Assembly: GCA_910587635.1 (NCBI GenBank)
Contig: CAJUNB010000036.1
Location: forward strand, 1 to 30,629
Direction of reading: 5' to 3'
Length of the DNA stretch: 30,629 nucleotides
Source of the DNA: an uncultured Lachnospiraceae bacterium
GTDB taxonomy: Bacteria > Bacillota > Clostridia > Lachnospirales > Lachnospiraceae
Below are positions 22,489-30,533 of this stretch, piece after piece (within the stretch, counting starts at the first letter, position 1; each line of letters starts with the position of its first letter). Both the position numbers and the translations under genes were made by a program. The notes below the pieces were generated by a model. That model was not told the DNA's origin. It searched no databases and saw nothing but the letters and a program-made list of their open reading frames with translations.

Positions 22489-23211
22489 ATGAAGAAAAAA
22501 TTGTTGAATCTGGATGAACGGATTGCCCATGATATCAGGATGAAAATAGAATCCGGGATATGCTCTGCCGGAGAATTGCTCCCCGGTGAGCGGGAGCTGT
22601 CTCTGCTCTACGGCGTGCAGAGAGGAACGGTGCGGTCCGCTCTGCAGAGGCTTGTGGACGAAGGGCTTGTGACTGTAAAAAGCAGATGCGGCTATCTCGT
22701 ATGTCCGCCCAGATATGTGATTGATGTGGGGAAGATTATGGATTTTGAAGACAGGGCGGTAGAAAAAGATTTTGCGTGGGACGATGTCTTTATCAGGGAG
22801 GAACGGCTGACGAAGGAGACGGCAAATAAGATGCAGCTGAATGTGGGTCTGTATGTATTGTCCCTGCAGAGATGCGGCGTGGTCTCCGAAGAGCGGGTAT
22901 GTATGGAGAGATGGATGATACCAAAGGAACGCCTGGACGGAAAAAAGCTGAGTGGCTATGAAAAGATGCACGCTTATCTGGCAGTATTAGGCTGCCGACC
23001 AGTTTATATGAATCAATTGATGGATATTGTCTATGCCACCCGGGAAGAAGCGGAACTGTTACAAAAAAAGGCATTGGCGCCGCTGATTCAGCTCCGGGGA
23101 TATGCCTATGACCTGTCGGGAGCCTTTTTTCATTACTATGAGTGTCTGATGAAACCGGAGAAATTTGAATTTACTGCAGACGATAATGTATACAAGGAGG
23201 TAAGAGGATGA
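22489..23211 (+). CDS. GntR family regulator (first of a tandem pair)
   Basis: This 240-residue protein has a clear winged helix at the N-terminus (L-L-P-G-E-R-E-L-S-L-L-Y-G-V-Q-R-G-T-V-R-S-A, G-Y-L-V at ~66) and a C-terminal UTRA-like domain. The start at 22489 follows a GGAGAAAAGGA purine tract. Its last four bases overlap the next GntR gene (ATGA), so two different GntR proteins are made together. It is divergent from the FrlB-like gene and probably controls it. The effector is unknown. Confidence 0.88.
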   Translation: MKKKLLNLDERIAHDIRMKIESGICSAGELLPGERELSLLYGVQRGTVRSALQRLVDEGLVTVKSRCGYLVCPPRYVIDVGKIMDFEDRAVEKDFAWDDVFIREERLTKETANKMQLNVGLYVLSLQRCGVVSEERVCMERWMIPKERLDGKKLSGYEKMHAYLAVLGCRPVYMNQLMDIVYATREEAELLQKKALAPLIQLRGYAYDLSGAFFHYYECLMKPEKFEFTADDNVYKEVRG

Positions 23212-23948
23212 AGCCCAAATCCGGTGAGATTGAAAGGAAAAAAATACTCATGTCTCAGCAGCTGCGTACCATGCTGGAAGAGGGCGTGTATTTACCGGGT
23301 GCGCCTCTTCCGGGAGAGCGGACGCTGGCGCAGCAGTACGGAATGAATCGGATGTCGGTTAAGGCGGTGCTTCAGGAGCTGGCGGAGGACGGCTATATAT
23401 ACCGGATACAGGGAAAGGGGACCTTTGTCCAGAAAAAGATGCCTGACAGAGCCAGCCTGGGTCTCCTTTCGGCGAGGGGGAACAGCTTTTCCTCCGTGAT
23501 GAAACGGCAGGGAATACATATTGAAAATCAGGTTATCGGCAGGGGGATTGTTCCCGGGACAGCTCTTTTGCAGGACAGGCTGAGGCTGGAAAAAGAGGAG
23601 AAAATCTATGGGGTACACAGGATAAGAGTGGGAAATGGGGTGCCCTATGCAGTGGAATTCACTTATCTGCCACTGAAATATTTCCCGGACATTGAGAAGC
23701 AGGATCTGGCCCATGTGTCGCTGTATACTTATATGGAATCCAGAGGGTATGGGGTGGAAGGCGGTCCTCAGAAACTGTGTGTGCTGCCGGCCAGTGAAAA
23801 GATTGCGGGGTTTCTTCAGGTGGAAGTGGGACAGCCTCTGTTTTGCTTTGAATTCCGCGGTCTGTCCCGGGATGGTATCTGGATAGAATACACAGAGACG
23901 TATACGAGACCGGATAAGATCGAAGTCAGTATCCGGGCGAAGGGGTGA
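23208..23948 (+). CDS. GntR family (HutC/UTRA) regulator (second of a tandem pair)
   Basis: This 246-residue protein has the winged helix at about residues 12-78 (L-P-G-E-R-T-L-A-Q-Q-Y-G-M-N-R-M-S-V-K-A-V-L, then G-K-G-T-F-V) and a well-formed UTRA domain (I-Y-G-V-H-R-I-R-V-G-N-G-V-P-Y-A-V-E, ending E-Y-T-E-T-Y-T-R-P-D). Translation is coupled to the preceding GntR gene through a 4-base overlap. The two recognition helices differ, so they may bind different sites or act as a heterodimer. No terminator is evident before the valS promoter. Confidence 0.9.
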   Translation: MKPKSGEIERKKILMSQQLRTMLEEGVYLPGAPLPGERTLAQQYGMNRMSVKAVLQELAEDGYIYRIQGKGTFVQKKMPDRASLGLLSARGNSFSSVMKRQGIHIENQVIGRGIVPGTALLQDRLRLEKEEKIYGVHRIRVGNGVPYAVEFTYLPLKYFPDIEKQDLAHVSLYTYMESRGYGVEGGPQKLCVLPASEKIAGFLQVEVGQPLFCFEFRGLSRDGIWIEYTETYTRPDKIEVSIRAKG

Positions 23949-23997
23949 TGGTCTTGTCGGAAAAGAGCCAATTTTTGCCCCTCCTCCAAACCCCCTC

Positions 23998-24026
23998 TTG
24001 ACAAATTCCATATCAGTCACTATTAT
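23998..24026 (+). promoter_or_regulatory. valS promoter
   Basis: Perfect TTGACA (23998-24003), a 17-bp spacer and TATTAT (24021-24026) give a strong sigma-A promoter with start near 24033, about 380 bases before valS. Confidence 0.8.
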
Positions 24027-24032
24027 TTTAAT

Positions 24033-24372
24033 AGATTATACCTTCGGTTGACAGAGACTTATGTGGTCAGCCAGAAGGTATCTGTAAAAGATAGGAAAAA
24101 GGTAATGAAAAAGAGGAGTACATGATATTCCCTTATCAGAGAGAGGGGTTCGCAGGCTGAAAGACCCTTTGAAGAGGAAATCATGGAAGGTAGCTTTGGA
24201 ACCGGAAATCTGAAAAACGTTGACTGCCGGAGTTGACAGTACATGACACACATGTCATAAATGGCAATCTATAAATAGGGTTTCCCGCCCTGTCCCCGTT
24301 ACGGACACAGAGTTATAAAAAAAGGTGGTACCGCGATCATTCGCCCTTTGTCAGGATTCTGATAAAGGGCGT
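24033..24372 (+). promoter_or_regulatory. T-box leader of valS
   Basis: The canonical T-box AGGTGGTACCGCG is at 24323-24335, followed by a terminator (24342-24371), so uncharged tRNA should control read-through. A Stem I pattern is visible: AGTA and a distal C-A-G-A-G-A-G, then ATCAT pairing with ATGAT, and a specifier loop in which GTA (in G-G-A-A-G-GTA-G, about 24194) is the likely Val codon. A 6-bp stem ATGACA/TGTCAT sits at 24243-24258. An extra 15-bp hairpin at 24038-24081 precedes Stem I. The specifier was placed by eye. Confidence 0.85.
24342..24371 (+). terminator. T-box-controlled terminator
   Basis: CGCCCTTT with AAAGGGCG, plus inner TCAG/CTGA, form a stem followed by T5. It is the alternative to the antiterminator formed by the T-box bases. 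Confidence 0.8.
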
Positions 24373-24411
24373 TTTTATTCGATTCTTTTTCACCACATAA
24401 AGGAGGCTTTT

Positions 24412-27081
24412 ATGAGCAAAGAACTTGCAAAAACCTATGACCCTCAGGGCATAGAAGACAGATTGTATCAGAAATGGCTGGATAAAAAATATTTTCATGC
24501 CGAAGTGGATAAGACGAAGAAACCGTTTACGATTGTCATTCCGCCGCCAAATATCACCGGGCAGCTCCATATGGGACATGCCCTGGATGAGACCATGCAG
24601 GACATCCTGATTCGTTTCAAACGGATGCAGGGATACAATGCCCTGTGGCAGCCGGGAACGGATCATGCCAGCATTGCTACAGAAGTTAAGATTATTGAAA
24701 AGTTAAAAGAAGAGGGCATTGAGAAAGAGGATCTTGGCCGGGATGGTTTTCTGGAAAGAGCCTGGGAATGGAAAAAAGAGTATGGCGGCAGGATTATCGG
24801 GCAGTTGAAAAAGCTCGGTTCTTCCTGTGACTGGGACAGAGAGCGTTTTACTATGGACGAAGGCTGCAACAGAGCCGTGACAGAAGTATTCTGCAAAATG
24901 CATGAAAAAGGCTGGATTTATAAAGGCAGCCGGATCATCAACTGGTGCCCGGTCTGCAATACTTCTATTTCCGATGCGGAAGTGGAATATGAGGAACAGG
25001 CGGGGCATCTGTGGCATATCAAGTATCCGCTGATCGAGGAGGATGGCAGTGTAAGTAGCTCACAGTTTCTGGAATTTGCCACCACCCGTCCCGAGACGAT
25101 GCTGGGGGATACGGCTGTGGCTGTGAACCCCGATGATGACAGATACAGGGCGCTGATCGGGAGAAAGGTTATGCTGCCGATTATGAACAGAGAGATTCCC
25201 ATCGTAGGGGATTCTTATGTGGATATGGAGTTCGGTACCGGAGTAGTCAAAATCACGCCCGCCCATGACCCCAACGATTTCGAAGTGGGGAAACGTCACA
25301 ATCTGCCGGAAATCAATATTATGAATGATGATGCAACAATAGGAGAAAACGGCGGCAAATACCGGGGGCTGGACCGCTATGAGGCGAGACGGCAGATCGT
25401 AGAAGAGCTTGACCGGATGGGTCTGCTTGTGGGAATTGAGGACTATTCCCACAATGTAGGGACACATGACAGATGTGGTACGACGATAGAGCCGCTGATC
25501 AAAAAGCAGTGGTTTGTGAAAATGGATGAACTTATAAAGCCTGCCGCGGAGGCAGTCAGGAATGGGGACATCCGCCTCGTTCCGCAGCGGATGGAAAAGC
25601 TCTATTTCAACTGGACAGACAATATCCGGGATTGGTGTATTTCCCGGCAGCTCTGGTGGGGACACAGGATACCGGCCTACTATTGCCAGGATTGTGGTGA
25701 GGTCGTGGTAGAAAGACAGGCGCCGGATGTATGTCCGAAATGTGGCAAATCTCACTTTGTTCAGGACCCGGACACACTGGATACGTGGTTTTCCTCAGCG
25801 CTGTGGCCTTTTTCCACACTGGGCTGGCCGGAGCAGACAGAAGATCTGGCTTATTTTTATCCTACGGATGTGCTTGTCACCGGATATGACATTATTTTCT
25901 TCTGGGTCATCCGTATGATTTTCTCCGGGTTCGAGCAGATGGGAGAGAAACCCTTCCACACGGTACTGTTCCACGGACTTGTGAGGGATTCCCAGGGCCG
26001 CAAAATGTCCAAATCTCTTGGAAACGGTATCGATCCTCTGGAAATTATCAGGCAGTATGGGGCAGATGCCCTGCGTCTGACGCTGATCACCGGAAATACA
26101 CCGGGCAATGATATGCGTTTCTATTATGAAAGAGTGGAGGCGAACCGGAACTTTGCAAATAAGGTGTGGAACGCTTCCCGATTCATTATGATGAATATGG
26201 AAGGAAAGCAGGTGGGCAGCGGGCAGCCATCTCGTCTGGAGCCTGCAGATAAATGGATATTATCCCGGCTTAACACTGTCGTAAAAGAGATGACAGAGAA
26301 TATGGAGCATTTCGAACTGGGGATTGCGGTACAGAAAGTGTATGATTTTATCTGGGATGAATTCTGTGACTGGTATATCGAGATGGTAAAACCAAGACTG
26401 TATGCGACGGATGATACGGAGAGTCAAAGCGGAGCGCTCTGGACACTGAAGACAGTGTTGCTTCAGGCACTGAAGCTGCTGCATCCTTATATGCCTTTTA
26501 TTACTGAAGAGATTTTCTGTAATCTGCAGGACGAAGAGGAATCTATCATGATTTCCCAATGGCCGGTATACAAAGAAGAGTGGAATTTTGTAAAAGAAGA
26601 GAAAGATATTGACATAATCAAGGAAGCAGTACGGGGCATCCGGGGTGTCCGTACGGAGATGAACGTATCTCCGGGTAAAAAAGCCAGCATATATGTGGTG
26701 AGTTCCCAGGAAGAAGTAAGGAATACCTTTACAGAGGGAAAACTGTTCTTTGCTTCTCTTGCAGGCGCTTCTGATGTACTGATACAGGGAGACAAGACAG
26801 GTATCGCAGAAGATGCGGTATCTGTAGTAACAGCGGATGCTTCTATTTATATACCTTTTGCAGAGCTTGTGGATATACGGCTGGAGCTGGAGAGACTGGA
26901 AAAGGAGAAAGGCCGTCTGAAAGGGGAAATCAAGCGCTGCAACGGTATGCTTTCCAATGAGAAATTCATTTCCAAGGCGCCGGCAGCCAAAGTGGAAGAA
27001 GAGAAAGAAAAACTGGAGAAATACACCCGTATGCTGGAACAGGTGGAAAATCGTCTGCTACAGATTGCGCAGAAACAATGA
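24412..27081 (+). CDS. valS: valine--tRNA ligase
   Basis: This 889-residue class I synthetase charges tRNA-Val. The HIGH motif is H-M-G-H (53-56) within P-P-P-N-I-T-G, and K-M-S-K-S is at 531-535. The editing (CP1) domain lies at about 190-360, a Cys4 zinc ribbon (C-Q-D-C...C-P-K-C) at about 425-445, and a C-terminal coiled-coil arm (from about 820) is of the ValRS type. The start at 24412 has AGGAGG at 24401-24406; an upstream extension would run into the T-box terminator. A T-box leader controls it. Its stop overlaps folC by 4 bases. Confidence 0.97.
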   Translation: MSKELAKTYDPQGIEDRLYQKWLDKKYFHAEVDKTKKPFTIVIPPPNITGQLHMGHALDETMQDILIRFKRMQGYNALWQPGTDHASIATEVKIIEKLKEEGIEKEDLGRDGFLERAWEWKKEYGGRIIGQLKKLGSSCDWDRERFTMDEGCNRAVTEVFCKMHEKGWIYKGSRIINWCPVCNTSISDAEVEYEEQAGHLWHIKYPLIEEDGSVSSSQFLEFATTRPETMLGDTAVAVNPDDDRYRALIGRKVMLPIMNREIPIVGDSYVDMEFGTGVVKITPAHDPNDFEVGKRHNLPEINIMNDDATIGENGGKYRGLDRYEARRQIVEELDRMGLLVGIEDYSHNVGTHDRCGTTIEPLIKKQWFVKMDELIKPAAEAVRNGDIRLVPQRMEKLYFNWTDNIRDWCISRQLWWGHRIPAYYCQDCGEVVVERQAPDVCPKCGKSHFVQDPDTLDTWFSSALWPFSTLGWPEQTEDLAYFYPTDVLVTGYDIIFFWVIRMIFSGFEQMGEKPFHTVLFHGLVRDSQGRKMSKSLGNGIDPLEIIRQYGADALRLTLITGNTPGNDMRFYYERVEANRNFANKVWNASRFIMMNMEGKQVGSGQPSRLEPADKWILSRLNTVVKEMTENMEHFELGIAVQKVYDFIWDEFCDWYIEMVKPRLYATDDTESQSGALWTLKTVLLQALKLLHPYMPFITEEIFCNLQDEEESIMISQWPVYKEEWNFVKEEKDIDIIKEAVRGIRGVRTEMNVSPGKKASIYVVSSQEEVRNTFTEGKLFFASLAGASDVLIQGDKTGIAEDAVSVVTADASIYIPFAELVDIRLELERLEKEKGRLKGEIKRCNGMLSNEKFISKAPAAKVEEEKEKLEKYTRMLEQVENRLLQIAQKQ

Positions 27082-28445
27082 GTGATACAGAGAAAGTATG
27101 TGAAAAAATAAGGACTGCTGTGACAGATTCTGAAGACAGGAGCAGATATGAACAGGTAAAAGCGCTTCTTCTGGACAGTTCCCGATATGGGAAAAAGCAT
27201 TCCATAGAGGAAGCGGCAAATTTCCTGAGGGTGCTTGGGAATCCGTGCAGTGACAGAAAAATCATCCATGTGGCAGGTACAAACGGAAAAGGCTCCGTTT
27301 GTGCCTACCTGGAATCGGTACTGAGGACGGCAGGCTACAGGACCGGCATGTTCACTTCTCCCCATTTGGTGACGATGCGGGAACGCATTCGAATGAACGG
27401 AGAGATGATCGGCAGGGCAGATTTTGTCCGTTATTTTAATACAGTGGAGCGCCAGCTTCAGACAGACAGTCCGGAAGAGAGAAGTTATCGTCCCGCTTTT
27501 TTTGAAATGTTGTTTTTTATGGCACTGCTCTGTTTTGAAGAAAATGACATAAATGTCATATTGCTGGAAACAGGACTGGGCGGTCGACTGGATGTGACAA
27601 ATTGTGTCAGCAGAAAAGAGCTCTGTATTATTACAGAAATTGGACTGGACCATACAGAATATCTGGGGAACACGATTGCCAAAATCGCCGGTGAAAAAGC
27701 GGGAATTTTGCGTCAGGGTGTGCCCGTCGTATTTGCGGACCATAACAGGGAGGCATCTGCTGTGATTGCCAAAAAGGCCGGGCAGCTTGCATGCCCTGTT
27801 TTTTCCGTGTCGAATTGTGACGTTCGAAAATTAGAGTTTCATAAAAAATTCATTGATTTTTCTTTTAATACTCGTTATTATGGATATATTAAGTGCTTAC
27901 TAAAGACATGCGCTTCTTATCAGACGGAAAATGCGGCGTTGGCACTGCGGGCTTTGGATGTGCTTGGGGACAGGCTGCCTGTCAGTGAAAAGGCACTGGC
28001 TTTTGGGATGGCGAGGGCTCATTGGCAGGGCAGAATGGATGAAGTGGTTCCTGATGTGTTTATCGATGGTGCCCATAACGAAGACGGTATTTTGGCATTT
28101 CTGGATACGGTAAGGCGGGACGGGTGCAGGGGCAGGCGTCTCCTCCTCTTTTCGGCTGTGCGGGAGAAACAGTACCGGGAAATTGCCGGATTGATAAGGA
28201 ATGAAGAATTATTTGACAGAATATATTTGACAAAGATGCAGAATACAAGAAGTCTTTCCCGCCAGGAATTACAGGAGGCATTTGGGGCTCCGAAAAAAGG
28301 TGTGGTATGCGGCTTTGACAGTACAGGTGAGGCTCTTCAGGCGATGATGGGTAGCAGACGGCCGGGAGATAAAGCGTATATTGCAGGTTCTCTCTATCTG
28401 GCAGGAGAGGTCATAGATGATATAAAGAGGAACCGGTATGATTGA
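27078..28445 (+). CDS. folC: folylpolyglutamate synthase / dihydrofolate synthase
   Basis: This 455-residue protein adds glutamate to folates in the cytosol. It has the Mur-ligase-type P-loop A-G-T-N-G-K-G-S (66-73), then F-T-S-P-H-L and E-R-I-R-M-N-G, the folate-binding region, and a C-terminal domain with D-G-A-H-N-E (typical of FolC). The N-terminus has about 20 extra residues before the usual start. It overlaps valS (ATGA) and the next small gene by 8 bases, so it is probably read with valS under the T-box. The valS-folC order is common in Firmicutes. Confidence 0.95.
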   Translation: MSDTEKVCEKIRTAVTDSEDRSRYEQVKALLLDSSRYGKKHSIEEAANFLRVLGNPCSDRKIIHVAGTNGKGSVCAYLESVLRTAGYRTGMFTSPHLVTMRERIRMNGEMIGRADFVRYFNTVERQLQTDSPEERSYRPAFFEMLFFMALLCFEENDINVILLETGLGGRLDVTNCVSRKELCIITEIGLDHTEYLGNTIAKIAGEKAGILRQGVPVVFADHNREASAVIAKKAGQLACPVFSVSNCDVRKLEFHKKFIDFSFNTRYYGYIKCLLKTCASYQTENAALALRALDVLGDRLPVSEKALAFGMARAHWQGRMDEVVPDVFIDGAHNEDGILAFLDTVRRDGCRGRRLLLFSAVREKQYREIAGLIRNEELFDRIYLTKMQNTRSLSRQELQEAFGAPKKGVVCGFDSTGEALQAMMGSRRPGDKAYIAGSLYLAGEVIDDIKRNRYD

Positions 28446-28593
28446 TTTTGAAGAAGAATTGAAAAAGTTTCATCCGAGCCTGGAAGTGGAAGATGCTGAG
28501 GATGCGATTTATAAAGAGGACCTTACTGATATGGTAGGTATTTTAGTAGGGATGATGAAAGAAGTTAAAACGGGAAATATGGATTTAGAATAG
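28438..28593 (+). CDS. small conserved-looking acidic protein, 51 aa
   Basis: This ORF has 51 codons from ATG 28438, within the end of folC, to TAG 28591. It reads M-I-D-F-E-E-E-L-K-K-F-H-P-S-L, then E-D-A-I-Y-K-E-D-L-T-D-M-V-G-I-L and ends M-D-L-E. It is acidic and mostly helical, with no membrane segment. Tight packing (8-base overlap with folC, 9 bases to the next gene) and reading through a sense frame of sensible composition favour a real gene. I do not recognise the family. Confidence 0.7.
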   Translation: MIDFEEELKKFHPSLEVEDAEDAIYKEDLTDMVGILVGMMKEVKTGNMDLE

Positions 28594-28602
28594 AGGTACT
28601 GC

Positions 28603-30012
28603 ATGAAATGTTTTAACTGCGGGTGCCAGCTTTCGGAAAAAGATTTCTGTACGGGCTGCGGTGTAGACGTGGCCCTTTATAAAAAGATAATATACAGCTC
28701 CAATCATTTTTATAATGAAGGTTTGGAAAAAGCCAGTGTGCGGGATTTGTCCGGTGCGGTTACCTGCTTGCGCCAAAGTTTAAAATTAAATAAAAATAAT
28801 GTGGAAGCCCGAAATCTCCTTGGTCTTGTATATTTTGAGATGGGTGAAGTGGTAAAGGGCCTGAGTGAATGGGTCATCAGTAAGAACTTGCGTTCTAAAA
28901 AAAATATTGCGGATGATTACATTAACATGGTTCAGGACAATCCGAGCCGACTGGAGACGATCAACCAGACAATTAAGAAATATAACCTGGCTCTTGGCTA
29001 CTGTTATCAGGACAGCCTGGATTTGGCTGTGATTCAGCTGAAAAAGGTGTTGTCGTTGAATCCTAACTATATCAGTGCCCATCAGCTTCTGGCGCTTTTA
29101 TATATTAAGTCGGAGGAATGGGAAAAGGCAAAGCGGGAGCTGGATAAATGTTACCGCATTGATACTGGCAATACCACTACCCGCAGATACTTTAAAGAAG
29201 TGGAAAAAATGCTGGAGGTGACGGACAAAGCCAAGGGAAGTTTAAAGAAAAAAAACTATCCCGAGGATGTGATCAAATATCAGAGTGGGAATGAGACCAT
29301 TATCCAGCCGATTAACGGCAGAGACAGCAGAGGCGTCTCCGTAGCGTTAAATATTGGGATAGGTATTGCCATAGGTGTGGCAGCGGCCTGCTTTTTAATT
29401 CTTCCTGCAAAGCTGAATTCGGATACGAGTGAAGTGCAGGATGAGCTTAGGGCAGTGAGTGAACAGCTTGATAAAAAGACGAGTACGATAGAAGAAATGG
29501 AACAGCAGGCCAGGGTGCTCACGGAAGAGAATGAGAGGCTTCGTCAGGAATTGAGCAGTTATTCCAGCGATGACGGTTCTTTGCCGATTATTGATAGTCT
29601 GTTGCAGGCAGTTGACATTTATATGGAGAATTCTGAAAATATCGAAGGGGTAGCCAAAGTGTTGGAGGGAATGGACAAGAATGCGGCCGAACAGATAGAA
29701 TCCGAAAATTTCCAGTCTTTGTATAAGACACTTCTTGCACAGGCAGGTCCTTCCATTGCCAGCTCCTATTATGAAGCGGGGATGGATTCCTATCAAAAGG
29801 AAATGTATGGGGATGCGGTGGAGGCACTGGCTAAGGCGGCAGAATATGACCCGGAGAATGGAGATATCCTATATGATCTGGGGAATGCATATCGGCAGAA
29901 TGGAAATGATGACAGAGCCATTGAAATTTATTTGTCTGTCATAGAAAAGTATCCAAACACAGAAAAAGCCAGGAGATCTCAGGGTTTTTTAGATGATATG
30001 ACAGAAGGATAG
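28603..30012 (+). CDS. zinc-ribbon, TPR and membrane-segment protein
   Basis: This protein has 469 residues. It starts with a Cys4 zinc ribbon (Cys3, Cys6, Cys16, Cys19), then TPR repeats (about 30-210; e.g. G-A-V-T-C-L-R-Q-S-L-K-L-N), a membrane segment at about 245-268, a coiled coil (about 276-320) and a second TPR block (about 390-465; G-D-A-V-E-A-L-A-K-A-A-E-Y-D-P-E-N-G). The fold order implies a cytoplasmic zinc-ribbon/TPR end and an extracytoplasmic TPR end, assembling proteins on both sides of the membrane. It follows the small acidic gene by 9 bases. Function is unknown. A terminator follows. Confidence 0.8.
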   Translation: MKCFNCGCQLSEKDFCTGCGVDVALYKKIIYSSNHFYNEGLEKASVRDLSGAVTCLRQSLKLNKNNVEARNLLGLVYFEMGEVVKGLSEWVISKNLRSKKNIADDYINMVQDNPSRLETINQTIKKYNLALGYCYQDSLDLAVIQLKKVLSLNPNYISAHQLLALLYIKSEEWEKAKRELDKCYRIDTGNTTTRRYFKEVEKMLEVTDKAKGSLKKKNYPEDVIKYQSGNETIIQPINGRDSRGVSVALNIGIGIAIGVAAACFLILPAKLNSDTSEVQDELRAVSEQLDKKTSTIEEMEQQARVLTEENERLRQELSSYSSDDGSLPIIDSLLQAVDIYMENSENIEGVAKVLEGMDKNAAEQIESENFQSLYKTLLAQAGPSIASSYYEAGMDSYQKEMYGDAVEALAKAAEYDPENGDILYDLGNAYRQNGNDDRAIEIYLSVIEKYPNTEKARRSQGFLDDMTEG

Positions 30013-30043
30013 AAAATAGAATAGAATTTTAGAAAAGATACGA

Positions 30044-30076
30044 AAGAGGACACCCGAAAACGGGTTGTCCTCTTTT
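30044..30076 (+). terminator. strong terminator after the TPR protein gene
   Basis: AAGAGGACA-CCCG pairs with CGGG-T-TGTCCTCTT (one bulged T) around AAAA, ending in TTTT. It ends the valS-folC-TPR transcript. Confidence 0.85.
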
Positions 30077-30213
30077 GATGTATAGAGGAATTCTATGTCC
30101 TATCAGTGCACGTAGGGAAATGGTCGTTTCACGGCACGCGCTCCGGGCGACATATAAGGGAAGAGCCCTCTTTTCTGCCCGATTTGCATAGAAAATCAGG
30201 AAAGGAGTTATAT

Positions 30214-30522
30214 ATGGAGGAAAGATTTCAGATGATTGAGAATTATTTGATGATACGAATGCCGGAAGAGGTGGATCATCATCAGGCATCGTCCCTCAGT
30301 GAAAGGGCTGATGAGTATATCATGAAAGGACCGGTCAAGCATGTCGTGTTCGACTTTGAAGATACCCGGTTTATGGATAGCTCGGGAGTGGGAGTAGTCG
30401 TCGGACGCTATAAAAAGGTGTCCTGTTTTGGAGGGAAAGTCTATGCGGTCAATGCGGACAAACAGATTAAACGAATCATACAAATATCCGGCCTGAAAAA
30501 GGTACTGAATGTTATAGAATAG
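30214..30522 (+). CDS. spoIIAA: anti-sigma F factor antagonist SpoIIAA
   Basis: This 102-residue STAS-domain protein releases the sporulation sigma factor F from its anti-sigma factor SpoIIAB. The key motif F-M-D-S-S-G-V-G-V-V-V-G-R-Y-K is at 53-67, with Ser57 at the position phosphorylated by SpoIIAB in B. subtilis. The ATG at 30214 follows AAAGGAG at 30200-30206. It has its own region upstream (30077-30213) with no promoter I can name. The expected spoIIAB would begin at about 30626, where only ATGA remains in the window; a short ORF lies in between. This identifies the host as a spore-former. Confidence 0.93.
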   Translation: MEERFQMIENYLMIRMPEEVDHHQASSLSERADEYIMKGPVKHVVFDFEDTRFMDSSGVGVVVGRYKKVSCFGGKVYAVNADKQIKRIIQISGLKKVLNVIE

Positions 30523-30533
30523 GAGGAACGCGT

